Source: Polytrichum commune | Taxonomy: Eukaryota > Streptophyta > Polytrichopsida > Polytrichales > Polytrichaceae | Direction of reading: 5' to 3' | DNA: 64,000 bases | Assembly (NCBI GenBank): GCA_950295325.1 | Contig: OX485804.1 | Coordinates: 33,852,001 to 33,916,000, forward strand | Part shown: in pieces, positions 47,539 through 60,974 of the stretch | How positions within the stretch are numbered: position 1 is the stretch's first letter | Layout: each line of letters opens with the position of its first letter | Program-made: the position numbers and the translations under genes | The notes under the pieces: generated by a model | Databases searched by the model: none | Seen by the model: only the letters and a program-made list of their open reading frames with translations | What the model was told of the DNA's origin: nothing

Positions 47539-49803
47539 TGTCGCCAATCTTCAATTTTCTTTGCTACACTGCGACCACGAAGAAGAACGAGAAGAGGTCG
47601 AGGGGGGAGTGGTTTTCGTATGGATATGGTGGGGACTCGTCACCGGAATGTGATGCTAAATGCAATTGGAATTGCCACCTCCGACACATTCCATGTGCCA
47701 ACTCGGTACGCCACATTTACAAAGCAAGTGTGAGGTGGACATTTCACCATAACCCATCGCTCATCCAAGAAAGCACAAGGGTTATCAAAACTCCTCATCA
47801 TTTTTCGGAGACACAAAATCATCCATAATTTGTGGATTATGTTCACGAGTCGATGAGTTATGTATAGGGATTGCCATGAGGAGAGTGCATTATGGAATTA
47901 AAGGGCATTTGCGCGAGGGCGGCAGCCCAAAGGTACGTGCCATCAAATTTCATAATGGGCTCACCCCAGGGCATTCCCTTACATTAAGACCGTGTATGAC
48001 GGATATTATGCAAGCTATAATACTTTGTCACCTCAAATGAGTGGTCTCATACCAACATTATTCAGCTGAGTTTCTACGTTGGGTGGGGCCAAGAATAAGC
48101 TAGATTTTATTTGGAATTATACTTTGTTTATTCTCCCATCATAGCACTTCACTAGCATATTCAAGTTGAAAAACTTATATGAAGCAGTTAACTCGTATTA
48201 TTGGAATGGAACAACAGATGGCATTTGAATAATGTTATGTTTTGTTAAATAACAAACTGAATTTAAGGAACAAGACAAAAAATACCAAGTCTTTACGATT
48301 GATAACCAGCTCAAGAAGATGGAATCTCGCCACTTGTGTGGCTTGTCATCCACTCTCCTCTTCATGGGTGTCTAGACTTTAGCACTCATCATCTTAGATC
48401 TCACTAGTGTGGTGTGTCTTCATTGACATGATGAATGTAGATAGCAACAAGTGATGTTTGTGATATGGTGAGTGTTATGTTGGATATCGCACATGGGCAT
48501 ACTATGGTTTGTAGCAGGGTTTCTCGTGTATCTAACTCGCCACTCCTGCAATTCAGTAAGTAACACAAGGATGTCTCATTATAATTCATAGTAGGGGTGC
48601 TCAATTACAATATTTAGTACATTACCAATTCTTCATCCAAGAGCATGAGGGTTATCAAACTCACCATGTTTTTTCCATTTATGTACATGCAATTCTCATA
48701 TTTTGTCCATAAGATGATTAGTTATGACGGATAACCAACTCGAGGAAATGGATAACAAGTTGCGGGAGATGTGAGTCATCCACTCTCCTCTTCTTGATTA
48801 TCTTGTCCATAAAATTATTCAATAAAGTACTCGTGTTCTCTTTGGGGGGGGGGGCAATATAAGCTTGAACAATTTTCATGTGATGCTCAAAAATGCACAT
48901 AAGGTGGAATCTTGTATGCCCTTATTTTGGACATTTCCAACTCGACATGTAACTATGGTTGTTGAATCAAATTGGAAAATGTAGTTACACCCATTCATGA
49001 CAATTTGGTGAGTTGGTAATTAAGCTCAAACCACACAAGCTATAGAAGGAGGGAGGTCATCTTATGCTAGCACGACGGTAACGTTGTTGGCATTATACAA
49101 TAAAGTGATGAATCAAAACACTTAGGAGAGGGAGGAGGATAGGGATTGCTAAGAATGTGATGTCGTGATTGGGTGTGACTTGAAATTATTTAGCATTAAA
49201 AACCCCATGAAAGGCATTTATTGGCATTGCATTGGCATAGCCTATGATGGCGTTGCATTGGGAATGAGAACTGAAGGAAACTGGGTACTTTAATTGTTGA
49301 ATCAACGTCTCATGTGGTGAGCAATTGCAAATCACACAATTATCATTCGAAAGTTGAATATCAAAGTCAAATTAAAGATTATCTTCCCCTATACATAATC
49401 CCATTCGAACCCAAAGAAAGTGTCTTTATTTTGACCATATACTACAAAGTCTCCGTCATTTTGGTAACCATTTAAATACCACAACCCTTGTCACATACCA
49501 CTCACATATGAAAGATCGACAACATAAGCGCCCACACAGATTAAAGCTTGACTTGCCTTGAATGGCTCAAGCGCATTGACAATGAAATCGGTAACTTATC
49601 CCAACATCACCGTCGCGGATGCCGTCCATCTCCCAGCCAACGAGCGGCCCAGATGCTGTCCACACACTCTTCACAGAGACTCACACTTCACTCTTCTCTC
49701 TCGCTGCGAAACGCTATCCCTTCCGTTAGGGTTCAACCTCCGAGAGCTTCCTCCGAGTGATTGATTCCCCTGCGAATTGGTTGTTGCAGGAGGAGCATTA
49801 GCC
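47539..49803. other. Divergent intergenic region between the S1 gene and the CLPP4 gene
   Basis: No supported gene. The two plastid-protein genes point away from each other across ~2.3 kb. Bases 49780-49803, just before the CLPP4 start, read GGTTGTTGCAG then GAGGAGCATTAGCC, which looks like a 3' splice site followed by a short 5' UTR exon, so a 5' UTR intron is possible. A run of ten G lies near 48846. Confidence 0.45.
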
Positions 49804-51941
49804 ATGGCAGCGATGGCTTCGTCTATTGCGTGCTCGTCCAAGCTCGTACTGCCCTCGCTGTCGCCGCAGCTGAGGCGCCCGGACCGCGCTGTGACCCGCC
49901 ACTTGCAATTCACAAGCCCACGAGCATCCATTTCTTCTTCGTCGACAACGACGAGCTCGTCGTCACATTTTTTCACCCCAAATTTGGGAAGTGATGCGTT
50001 GTGGACTCCTCCTATGGCTTCACAGGCTGCACCCATGCAGTCGAGGTCCGCAGAGGCAGATGTGATGGGACTGCTGTTGCGGCAGCGCATTGTGTTTCTT
50101 GGTCACCAGATGGATGATTTCGTGGCGGACGCAATTGTAAGTCAGTTGCTGCTTCTAGACGCAGTCGACCCTACTAAGGAGATTCGTCTCTTCGTGAATT
50201 GCCCTGGAGGATCCATCAGGTGCGCGGATGAATCGTATGGAAATTGATGGTTGTGATATAATTTGCCTTGGAGACCTTGCCGCTTCACTAAGTTTTCAAC
50301 CGTCGTTCTTTTTTTGAGCATCACATCATGTTTATTCCTTGTCATTCCCTTGCCTAGGGTGATGGAGCTTTCAATGTGATAAACCCTAGCAAGACCCTAA
50401 TTTGGAGAATATCATTTGTTGTTGAAGTAAAGGATGTCTTTAATCCAAGGCCTCAACCCGGATCCCATGTTAACCCGCATAAGGCTGGAATAAGACTTGG
50501 ACTGGTGACCTTCCTAGCAATTGATTTCCAGTACACCCTACCATGCTCCACCCAATTGCAGCGGGTGCACAGTCGAACATGATTTTTTTAACCAACCATG
50601 TGGGAACGTAGGGGTTTGGCCCTATGGGAGATAGGTGCATGCCAGCTTGTCCTCGCCCAGTCAAGGTGTTCACCTTTGAAAGAAAGTAGTCTCCGAGAGC
50701 CCTCTAATTCTCTTGATGCCATTGCGGGATTACATATAGATTAGACCAACCTGGAGATGAAACAACATCATAAGTCACACCGGTGGCATCATCAGAGTCA
50801 TCTGTTATTGTCAGAGTGTTGCTTATTGAAACTTATATGTGAGGAAATGTTTCTTGCTGGTGCAGTGCGGCTATGGGCATTTTCGATGCCATCCAGCTCT
50901 GCAGAGCTGATGTGTCCACCATTTGTTTTGGCTTGGCTGCTTCAACAGCAACAATTGTCCTTGCTGGAGGCTCAAAGGGGAGGCGGTTCGCAATGCCAAA
51001 TTCCCGAATTATGATGCACCAGCCTATGGGAGGGGCAAGTGGACAGGCTATTGATGTGGAAATTCAAGCTAAGGAGATTATGTACCATAAGACTAACATC
51101 ACTCGCATTCTTTCAGAGATTACCGGCCGACCTTTTGAACAGGTGTGGTTCTTGGCTTCCTCAGTTTTCACAGAAATGTTGTTTAGGCTGTGAGTGTTCA
51201 CATTGAGAGATTCATGAATACGGGCATAAAAACACAGGGGATTTACATTCCATCTGAATTTGCCAAATGTCATCCTCTAAATAGAAGCTAGCCATGGTTC
51301 CCTTGAATCCCATAACTAAGTACTGCTTGAACTGCTTAATCTGCTGAGAGTGACACCTGAATTGTCAGTCATGGCAGCACTTTGTGGTGATTGTGCAAGA
51401 TGGTTATGAGCCATAACTAGACCATTTTTAGTTTGTGTGGATTACCATTTGGAATTACGCATGGCAGGGAACTCTCTTAACATTTCAGCATGAAGATTCT
51501 TGTGTTTGATAAAGTGCATACCATCTACTTGTTAGGAGATATAAAATATAGTATCTTCAGTGAAAATTTATAGTACCACGTAACTGCAAATGGTATTTCA
51601 CAGTTGTTGAAAGAAAAGGTGTAGTAATTGTCTTTCTAAGTTGATTGCTTTCCTGTTCTATTGGAGTGAACTGATAATATATGATCTTGTCAGTTTCTGG
51701 CTTCTAAAGTCTTCTATTGAATCTATTTATCCAGGTGGAGAAGGATTTGGATAGAGACCGTTATATGTCTCCAATTGAAGCAATGGAGTATGGAATCCTA
51801 GATGGTGTTATTGACAAGGACGCAATTATTCCTATTCAGGCTATGCCAGAAAGGGTTAAGCCACGTAGGGAAAATCTTGAAGCTGAAAAGGATCCTCGCA
51901 AGTTCTTGACTCCTGTAATTCCTGATGATGAAATATATTAG
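49804..51941 (+). CDS. CLPP4: Plastid Clp protease proteolytic subunit, CLPP4-like, 3 exons
   Basis: Serine-protease subunit of the plastid-localised Clp core complex, which degrades stromal proteins unfolded by ClpC/D. Exons are 49804-50219, 50866-51142 and 51735-51941. Introns are GT-AG, phases 2 and 0; the protein is 299 aa, close to Arabidopsis CLPP4. Residues 1-~70 are a Ser/Thr-rich transit peptide. The ClpP fold starts at ~ADVMGLLLRQRIVFLG and ends EKDPRKFLTPVIPDDEIY, the C-terminal extension typical of CLPP4. The catalytic triad is complete: Ser165 in GLAAS, His190 in MMHQP (25 residues on, as in E. coli ClpP) and Asp239 in DRDRY (49 further on). This separates it from the inactive ClpR subunits. 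The start is the first ATG; the open frame extends upstream but only through a TTG. Intron 1 carries a copy of dispersed repeat X. Confidence 0.93.
50430..50815. repeat. Dispersed repeat family X, copy 3 (CLPP4 intron 1)
   Basis: Collinear with copies at 22790-23200 and 34690-35430: CTGGTGACCTTCCTAGCAAT, ACCATGTGGGAACGTAGG, AAGGTGTTCACCTTTGAAAG, GCGGGATTACATATAGATTA and CCGGTGGCATCATCAGAGTC. It fills more than half of the intron, ending ~50 bp before exon 2. Confidence 0.65.
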
Positions 51942-54900
51942 ACTACGGCTGTTCTCAAGCACCTCAACACTTGTAGTGAAGGCCTCTCACATTGCTACAT
52001 CAGTCTCTTCACTTGCCCCTATTTCACTTGCCCCTATTTCAGTGGTCAAACTTGTATGAAAAGAGCTGGCACAGCATACCATACATGACTTTTGGAGCAC
52101 AATGTTAGCACATCTGTTGGATCTTCATGAATGACTTTTAGTTGAGCACATATAGGCTCCAATGTTGGCTCCTGAACTAATAAAGATGTTACAAATGTAT
52201 AGCATAGCATTGAGGTATGTGGGCCTTGTGTGGCACTCTTCTTAATTGGATACTTATACGAGTGGTGTCTAGCAAAGCTTGCAGTAAAGAATGAACACTG
52301 AAAACAACGTTTCACAATTAGATTGGAGCATGTGCTCAAATATAGACACCATTCTAGGTTCAACAATTATAAATAATTTGCAAGGGCCTATGTGATTGTT
52401 TAAAGAGAAAATCTTCAATTTAACCCCATATGACTTTTCCATCTCAACTCCGATCTTGAAACATGAAATGTCAATCTTTGTGATTTGCAATTCCATTCTA
52501 GTGGTTAGAAAAGTTTGTGGAGTTGAAAGTACCCATGGGGCCCACATACTTTATCTATGATTACATTTGTGGGTGTGTACATGCAGTCTCTTGCATCATT
52601 TGCTTGGTTGATAATGAGGAATACATTGCTCCAAGAGTAAAAACCTTAACTGCATGTTGTTGAATATGGGTAATGTTAAAATATTTAACGATCAGGTGTT
52701 TGTCTGCAATCACTTCTCTTTCACAGCTTAGAATTTGTGGCAGCCATTTTCTTTCCTGGGGGAGAGTTCCAATAACAACCTAACCCTCCAAAAGATGCTT
52801 ACAAATTAGAATGGACTCCCAATTATTTCACCTTCAACTTACATGGCAACCACAATTTCTCAGCCAAGGTCACTCAGAATGTCCAGAGTTTGAACTCTTA
52901 TTCAGGCATTCTTTGACTAGTCATGAATGCTCCCTTGTTTAGTACCACTGCTCCTTGATATCTCACTTTTGAACATGGTGACTTCACATATGCTCAAATT
53001 ATTGATTGAATAAGCTATAGTTGATTTGAACTTTGCATGGTAGCTTGTCCAATCCAAGCTCCAATTGACATGCTCAGATTGTCAAGCTCTTATGAAAGCA
53101 TCAATGAAAACTAGATGCGTTGCATTTCAATCTCCTACACCAGGTATGTTACATAATGTGGGCTATACAATGCAGGGCACAAACATTGTGGTAGAATACT
53201 ATTGTTCCAATATTTAATGATGCTCTGATGCGAATAGACTGGCACAAGATCAGATTCTACAGTGCACCTGGAACCGTAAACGAGGTAGCACACTAGGTAT
53301 ATTAAGTCTGACCAAACAAAGAAAACTTGTGCTCAGTAAATTACCAAAACTCAGCACATATATGCAATATTAACAAGCAACATGATCAGAGTTTTGATCT
53401 CCTAAAAATTGAAGCGACAATCTAGGTACAAACAATCTATCACAAACTGCATCAACTGCAATAGCCTTCCTTGCAATTGGATTGTCTTAAATCGCAGCTC
53501 ATCAATTGAACTATTGGCGGTGCCAATCCATACCACTCTGAATTCCTCAGTTCCGTGCCAAGAAACTACGACAGTGAAATAGCCATTCAATTCTATTCTC
53601 AGAATGTCACAAAGATTGAAGTTTATTCTCATGAGTAGTAGTACAATGTTCCCTCTAGATGACCATGTAAGCAATGTGCTGCAAATATATGAAACGATTG
53701 ATTTAAACTAATCAATGTGGAGTCGGACCAAAAGTTGAACCTGTTTGAAAAAGATGAGCTGAAGCTGTTGACAACAACCATCATCAAGTAATTGAAGATT
53801 TGAGAACAGAACAACCAGCACCTTAAACTCTGCACTCCAAGGCCAGGGAAACAGGTCTCTCAATCCTCAGAAATTCAGTAGGATACAGAAATAATGATTA
53901 TTCAGATAAAGAGTGCTGCTCATACACAGATATAGGCCACAGGGGCAGATACTGGATCCTAACATAGCTGTGCTTCGGTTTTATGAAGATCTGCCATGAG
54001 GAAAAGTACATAGCAAAGAGGTTCGCTCCTCTATCCAGTATGATGGTAGCTTGTTAACAACATAGCCCATATTGCCCATGAGCTGATAGAAGCTTGGTCA
54101 GAACTGCAAAAGTTCCTTGCTGCTCCAAGCAGGAAAGCTCATGACAAGCTGATATTGCTAAGATGAACGTCTTTGTAAAAACAACCATCAAACTGAAATC
54201 AAACTGAAATCAAACTGAAACCAAACTGAAACCAAACTGAACTCTACATGTGGTTAGTGACATAAACAATCTGCTGATGAGATACAAAACATAAAAACAC
54301 ACAATCACTGAAGCCACCAGTTTCATGTAATAGGACATGCATGATACCACAAATAAAACCCCCCACCGAACAGTTTGTGAGGTCTTTGGAAAAGTCCTAC
54401 TTGCCTTCAACAAAACCAAGCTCGATGCAATTACGCCAAAATTTGTTGTGGAACAGAACAAAAGTTTCAGGAACAAGAACCACAGCCATACAATTGTGTT
54501 AGTTCCAGTTAACATTGGTGAGCCTTCCTAGTATCTACCTCCACCACAGTTGCATAAACCAAAGTTTGCACTGTGCCCTCTTCAGTTGCTGGACACTGTT
54601 GTATGACTTAAACCATGACAGGCCATCATTATTCACATGTACCAAAATAGCAAAACAATGCAACAACTCATATGATAAAATAGTAGCACTGAACACTCAC
54701 CACACCACCGATGCTGGTGACACTTGACACCCAGAACACCAGACCAGTCAATGCTTCATCCACTATGGAAATTCTTTGTTTGCAGCTACCACAGGCTTCT
54801 GCGGAGCCACAGCAGAATGCCCAGATGCCACTGATAGGCTGGGCTGTAGAGCGATACAGCATGCCAACAAATTGCATGATCATTATTCATAAGTCCATTG

Positions 54901-55089
54901 CAACTGGAAAGACATATTCAGGAGAAGGACATGAATATGCAGCCAAGGAAACTTGGATTCCCTGGATCTGCCAAAGGGCTGGAAAGAAGTCAGTAACTCA
55001 TCAAATTGTGTCTTTGCACAAACCTAAAAATGAAAACAGAAAATCTCCACAAAGGGTCCCCACTTAGACCTCAATTTTCTAACACCTAC
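51942..55089. other. Convergent intergenic region (CLPP4 / PRP38 genes)
   Basis: No supported gene. It contains the 3' UTRs of two convergent genes, whose ends cannot be placed. A short imperfect direct duplication CACTTGCCCCTATTTC lies at 52010-52040, and an 11-bp tandem repeat at 54187-54242. Confidence 0.45.
54187..54242. repeat. 11-bp minisatellite, five units
   Basis: CAAACTGAAAT or CAAACTGAAAC is repeated about five times in tandem. Confidence 0.85.
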
Positions 55090-56460
55090 CTACCTCCATC
55101 TTGAGCTACCAAGATGAATCACATCCTCGTCAGTTGATGGTTTGGAATGAAAACTACTGTTATTAGCATTCTCACTCTTTGTATGGCTGGCATCTCCATA
55201 GACGTCCAACAGCTTCTTCAAATTACTTGATGCTGGTGCACTTTTGCCAGGACTTCTTGATCTATCACGATCCGCACGATCCGCACGATCCACACTTCGA
55301 CTGGGACGCCTGGGACTGCGGCTACGCTGCTTTCGGTCTGAATCGTCATACCGTCTTTCTCTCTCTCTCTCCTTGCCTCTATCCCTGTCTGCACTTCTGT
55401 CTCTCCTCCTGTCCCTTGAATAGTCATCTTCCCTGTCTGATCCTCTTTCCCTGCCACTTCCTCTGCCCCTTTCATCTCGGCTTCTATCCGCATCCCTATA
55501 CCTAGAGTCCCTGCTGCTGTTGTCTCTGTCCTTGTCATCCCTACCCCTACTGCCTCGACTTCCTTCCCGGTCATAGTCTCTGCTCCTTTCCCTGTCTCTA
55601 GTCCTGTCCCTCTCTCGCTCCTGTTCTCGGTCCCGCCCTCGATCGCGTGGTGGAATATCAAGCCTCTGTTTGTCTCGAGATATTCTGGATTTGTCCCGGT
55701 CGTAATCTCTGTCCCTATCTTTGTCTCTACCATCCCTTTCATTGTCTGCACTGTTACGCGCAGCCTCCCAAACTGGGGCCGTTCGACGAACAGGAGAAGA
55801 ATCGCGTGTAAACGCCCGATGAGGAGCCCGCTGTCCAAATGAAACAGACAGAGCAGCCTTCACAGAAGGAGGCCTTCTCGCTGTATCATCCGAGCCATGT
55901 CGACTGTTTGTCCCGGTTACTCCAGAAGGTTGAGTAGGAAGCTTCATTTGCTCCAAGTGTGCAGTAATTTGGCGCAGAATAGGAACAGGTATGCGAGGAA
56001 ACAGCGTGTCAAAGTAGTACTGGTTGAGAAGCAAGTCCCGGACAAATACACCCATGGTTGTGTTTTTTCCGTTGGAGCCTGGAGCAAATTCCTCAGGATC
56101 TCGAACATACTGCTCAAACCAGCCCCACAGAGTCTTGGGATCTCCTACATACCTTAGGTACAAGAACCCCAATGCTCGGATGAATGGTGAGTCTGGATGG
56201 TCCAGCAAACCTTGCATCTGCTTCACAGTAAATTTCATGGTGAAAAGTTTGTAAAGTAGACAAAATGCAGTTGACGGACCCCGGCAATTCCCGGTCATCC
56301 ATGGCTCCACATGGTCCACTTGATTATATATCTCGTCTACAACTTCAGTGTACGTCTTCAGACTAAACAGCTCTTTAAAGTAATCGGAAGAAAGGATATT
56401 TGTGCATAAAACTCTCTCTATCAGAGCATCCAGAGGTTTTCCACACGTCTGGACTTCCAT
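55090..56460 (-). CDS. PRP38-family pre-mRNA splicing factor (SRL1/PRPF38B-like), single exon
   Basis: Spliceosomal protein; PRP38-family proteins associate with the U4/U6.U5 tri-snRNP and spliceosome activation. Residues 1-~185 are the PRP38 domain: GKPLDALIERVLCTNILSSD, VDEIYNQVDHVEPWMTGNCR, GFLYLRYVGDPKTLWGWFEQ and YYFDTLFPRIPVP. A linker with VKAALSVSFGQRAPHR follows. The C-terminal half is a long RD/RS-type low-complexity tail (many RDRDRE and SRD words), typical of splicing regulators and matching plant SRL1 (At5g37370) in layout. The frame is open up to 56526, but the family's N terminus begins at MEVQTCGKPLD, so I place the start at 56460 (456 aa). No intron interrupts the coding region, unlike the other four genes here. 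Confidence 0.92.
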   Translation of the reverse strand: MEVQTCGKPLDALIERVLCTNILSSDYFKELFSLKTYTEVVDEIYNQVDHVEPWMTGNCRGPSTAFCLLYKLFTMKFTVKQMQGLLDHPDSPFIRALGFLYLRYVGDPKTLWGWFEQYVRDPEEFAPGSNGKNTTMGVFVRDLLLNQYYFDTLFPRIPVPILRQITAHLEQMKLPTQPSGVTGTNSRHGSDDTARRPPSVKAALSVSFGQRAPHRAFTRDSSPVRRTAPVWEAARNSADNERDGRDKDRDRDYDRDKSRISRDKQRLDIPPRDRGRDREQERERDRTRDRERSRDYDREGSRGSRGRDDKDRDNSSRDSRYRDADRSRDERGRGSGRERGSDREDDYSRDRRRDRSADRDRGKERERERRYDDSDRKQRSRSPRRPSRSVDRADRADRDRSRSPGKSAPASSNLKKLLDVYGDASHTKSENANNSSFHSKPSTDEDVIHLGSSRWR

Positions 56461-59400
56461 TTCCTCAACTCTCTGTACCAGTTTTACAACTCTCACAGGG
56501 CCGTACACACAAAAAAAACCTCCCACCAGACAGGATGTTCAATGGACCAAGACTTCAGAAGCCCTCAATGAGTCCACTAGAGCAAAACTAACACTTCTTC
56601 AATTCAATTTACCCGGTGATGAAGCTACCCCTCCTCCTTCCGCTCCCACACCAACTAGAATTACACCTCGCAGCAATTCAAACCCTAAATTCTCGAAGCT
56701 ACTGCAAACATCATCATATAAGAGCAGAGAATCTCCTCTATCAAGCTAAGACATCGTCACCTCAGAGATGTGAGTAACAACCGGCAATTCCAAAGGATGA
56801 GTTCAACGAAGAGAGTGCATTCCTCCACAAACAACAACAACTACACATCAAAGTAACCTACCCTCTAACATAAAACCCAATCCCCCTCTCCTTCAACAAA
56901 TTCACATTTGCGTACTGAAACCCTAACCCTTCACAAAAGATGATCGGTCGTCCTTACGAGAACCCCCCGCGCGGCGATTCATTCACACGGCAATGTGTCT
57001 CGCCAATCACAGCTTCGCCATCATCACCCGAACATCTCCTCAACTCAATCATCCGCATGCACGGGCGCCCCAAAGTAGCACCGACCATGGAAGGACCTCC
57101 CGCACAAACGGCACCGTTCAAAAGGCGTACAACAGCATATGATGATGGAATTTTTGTTTTATTTTCCGTCTCCAGAACATGAAATTTTGAGAGGGGTCTG
57201 CTGTGATGGCAATAGTGATGATGGCGGTGCTGGTAGAGTAGAGTTGGCAAGAATCAGAGCGAAAGGCTCCGATGTCGAGGCCGGAGAGAAGAACAACACA
57301 AGAGACGAGGAAGCAAGCCCTAAACTGGAGGCCGCTTTTCCATCAAGGCCCGTCGGTTTTCGTAATTGGACGTTGCTCGACTTTACGCGTTTATTACGCG
57401 TTCATTATATCTAAGGTAATGTAATAAAAATGGAAATGCCTCCCAACACTGCTACTTCTTTACTCATTGATGTCCCTTCTTAAATGTTGGCTCTAACATG
57501 TTTGGATCATTGGTCAAAATTCGCAACACAATTGTTGAACTATTGGCCAACTAGGTTGGCCACGTGGCTAGGCCTTATTGGCCGCACACACAAACCCCGA
57601 GGCCCTTACCATCCCCATCTTCCCACACAATTTTGGTACCACAAAAGAAACCCACTCATCGGTCCCCATCTAGACATCCAAGTATGTGTCCACCTTGACT
57701 CACACACCTTGACATGCTCCTCCCCAAGCGGGAATCCCAATATACCTCGCTTGAACAAAACTCAAAATCGTCATTATCCTATGCGTACGGTATATGAAGT
57801 TGATTCAGTTATCATCTTTAATCGGACACCTATTTTTGGCTCCTATTCAGTGATATAGTCACTTCAATTCAGTGGGTGAGTAATACATGGTGATCTAGCC
57901 CGCCGCCTTGATGATATTTGGGTTAGTGACATGCACAAAAGTCAAGCTACACCCACCATCCTTCATACTTGGGGGTGCTATAAGCTATGACACACTTGAT
58001 TTTGTGTCTGAGGTGGGCAAATTAGGAGGGAGGCAACATGTGGTTGTGAGGTGTTGACCAACTTGCATTGTGGGTATAATGAAAAAACCATTCGTGAGCA
58101 TTCTCTCTTACATGTGACCACTTTAGAGACATGACACAACCAATATTGGCATTAAACCTAATTTTCATTGCCAAATGACCCATGTAGAATTTGCTATTGA
58201 TGTTGTCCACTTATACAACATTGAATCATAAAAGAGTCCCCCCCCCCCTATAAGACCAGTAGATAATCTTTAGTTCCACAGATTATATGAACTCCTTCAT
58301 CAAATCCAATTTCAATGATTTCAAATTCTTTGGTCCTAATTTGCAATTGCCAATGTGCTCAAGTTTATAATGCTCAAAATCCATCGGCTAGGTCATTCTA
58401 CAAAGTTGGAGGTGTCCACATTAGCCTCATCTACCTTACACTGATCCTGCACACCCTCTACAATACCCATCTCACACCCATCTTCGCATAAAGATTTGAT
58501 ACTACATCCAGGCCACACGGTGACTAAGATCATGTTCATTGGTTCTCCATACAATGCCATGGAATGGAAAAGTGTTGGGTTAGCATGTGAATTGGACCCA
58601 CGAGTCAAACATAACCATTATAGTTCTATTAATGGGGCCTAGTAAGCCCATCCCAGCCCGAAATAGCTTGGGTATAATGCGGCCCAACTTTTAATTCCTT
58701 AATAAGAGAACCAACTATCAATACCTCTCAATCTTTGACCAAATAGTCTTAGCTTCAAATTAGCCCCATGTATTGTAAGAGAACGGTTTTGATCATGGGA
58801 CTCACATTTTATGAAGCTCATATAGAGTGAATGTGTGGAACTTATCATGAGATTACTTCCCTCTAAAATAATGTTACCTGATTTAGCACCCTTTGTGTTA
58901 GCATGTGGTGTGCAACGTGTGATCATGCTCTATCCAGACTCCCCCTCACCCATAACTCGAGTCCACACCCATCAAGGTCAACAATTTCAGGAAATGGAAA
59001 CATACCTCACTCCCTGCCTATTACTTCAAACCACCCCAAACACACAACCGCAACTAATATACCCCACCACCCCCACCTACCACACAAATGTTTCCTTCCA
59101 CCCCACCCCCTCCCCACCAACATGGAAGGCATATGTGGTTTAACTATTACTATGTTTAAAACAACCCAACAAACAACTTATGGTACCAAATCTCAAATAA
59201 AATTGGTTTAGTGTTTACAAGGAGTAATGTCACATTGGTTTAAGGAATTTTATAACGGTCTAAGGATATTTCTTTCAAATCTCCATTTAATAAGGTTCAT
59301 TCCTGCATTTTTCACTTGTATGTGAGTCTATCCTATCTAACGGCTCCTATAAACTTAATGGCACGCTTCTACGTTAGTTGTAGAGCTCTTTTAATCTTTG

Positions 59401-60970
59401 GCAATTGTCTTTCGTATTGCCCGTAATCTTCCAAAGGATCCTCATTTATTTGGGATTAGCAATTGCTTCTTAATTAGAATGATCTTTAATCAAGTCCAAC
59501 CATAAATCAAATCGTCTCTTCAATTCCTTTATCTTCAGTTAGTTCCATTTGAAAATTCACTTATCTCATATTCTTCATTGCCACACAACACACAAGGGCA
59601 TGCTCAATTTTTTGTCATATCTCCAAAGCAAACACATAGGTATACAAGATATATACACTTAGTCATAAGCGAACTAGTTTTAATGCTTAGCCTAGCCTGA
59701 TTCAAATCATCACATTGGCTTGTCATAATCGTAACAAAGTATGATTTTTGTTGATTATAATATTTTCTAACCAAACATCATCATAATTATTACCCTCCTC
59801 TCAGGTTTGTCACCCACTATCCTATGCAACCTATCGTTTATGTCATATACTTATCACCTCAACAATTTTATAAAAGCCCTTCCTTGTTGTCCTTCATTTA
59901 CTCATCTCATTTTGTCATCTTCTTCTCTACACTAGCTCTTGCCGCTTTGTGATTGTGCTCTATATCGCTTCTCTCTAGGGCCAACCTCTCACATGCTATC
60001 AACCTCTAATCTTCCTTATGTGTTTAATGGCACAAATAGGTTACTACTTCATATTATTTCATTGTATCCTCAACTCTTGATCTCTTACACTTCCAATCTT
60101 ATGACTGACTCTCATTCTATCTCAAGCTATAATTTTTTCTCTAGCATTTTTTAACACAACTCAGTCACTCCTACAGAATGTTTGCCAATGTCATTGACTC
60201 TCACTTGGTCATGCTTTTGGCAATGTGCCAATACTTTAGACTATGGCATTTTGATCCATGTAGGCTATACTCAATGTAACTCTCCAGAAGTTTCTCTTCC
60301 ATTCCTAATTCTTGCTACAACTTTTTGATCCTCAATTCCACCATGTTCCTTTCACATGAAAGTCTATAGCTTGTTGCAATTTTCTTTATTACAAGGTTTC
60401 AATTGCAAGTGTCTACTCATTCAAACTACTCCTCTCATATCTCAATTTGTCCAAAACTTGGCTTCACATGCATACTTCAATTGTCTCACACCATACTTTG
60501 TTTCTTCTGCTCATTGAGCTCATAAACATATTGGCAACTTGCCCATTCGTTCCAATTACAATCATCACATTGAGTTCATCATTGGTCTTTACTTGCCAAA
60601 ATTCTATCAATTACAACTCTATGTATTTGTGTCCATTCCCCTTTCACGTGCGGTAATGACACAATCCTAATCCTTTGTTTATTTATCTAACTTCAACTCT
60701 CTTGTTTATAGCATATCTCTATGTAGCTATGGTCTTAACGAACATAACGAGTAGTGTCTTCGTCTTCAAGCGATGTCTTATTATCCATTTGAGGTTGCAT
60801 GTAGTTACAACCTCTCAAAACTACCTTTTTCATATTATAGCCTTACTAACACACTCCAAAATGTCCTTCATCTATTATTTCATATAATTTATCATCTATA
60901 AAGTATTTCCCTACTTGCTAAAAGCTACGGCCCAAAAGATTGTATTACTACATCACTAGATTAGGAATCT
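56461..60970. other. PRP38 upstream region and gene-poor DNA
   Basis: No supported gene. Bases 56940-57330 are GC-richer and immediately upstream of the PRP38 gene, so they probably hold its promoter; no element can be assigned. From 57.4 kb on the DNA is AT-rich. Bases 58920-59130 are C/A-rich (CCCCACC-type). A C run lies at 58241. No RNA gene was recognised. Confidence 0.45.
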
Positions 60971-60974
60971 ATCA

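Noticed and set aside
47137-47733. 198-codon plus-strand open frame
   Set aside because: Antisense of the transit-peptide exon of the S1-domain gene; Arg/Ala-rich by codon complement.
55218-55838. 206-codon minus-strand open frame
   Set aside because: An alternative frame of the RD/RS-rich repeat region of the PRP38 gene.
56461-56526. 22-codon N-terminal extension of the PRP38 protein
   Set aside because: The family N terminus starts at MEVQTCGKPLD; the upstream residues resemble no homologue and are probably 5' UTR.
57139-57414. 91-codon plus-strand open frame upstream of the PRP38 gene
   Set aside because: No domain, lies in the likely promoter region, and has no downstream exon that fits.
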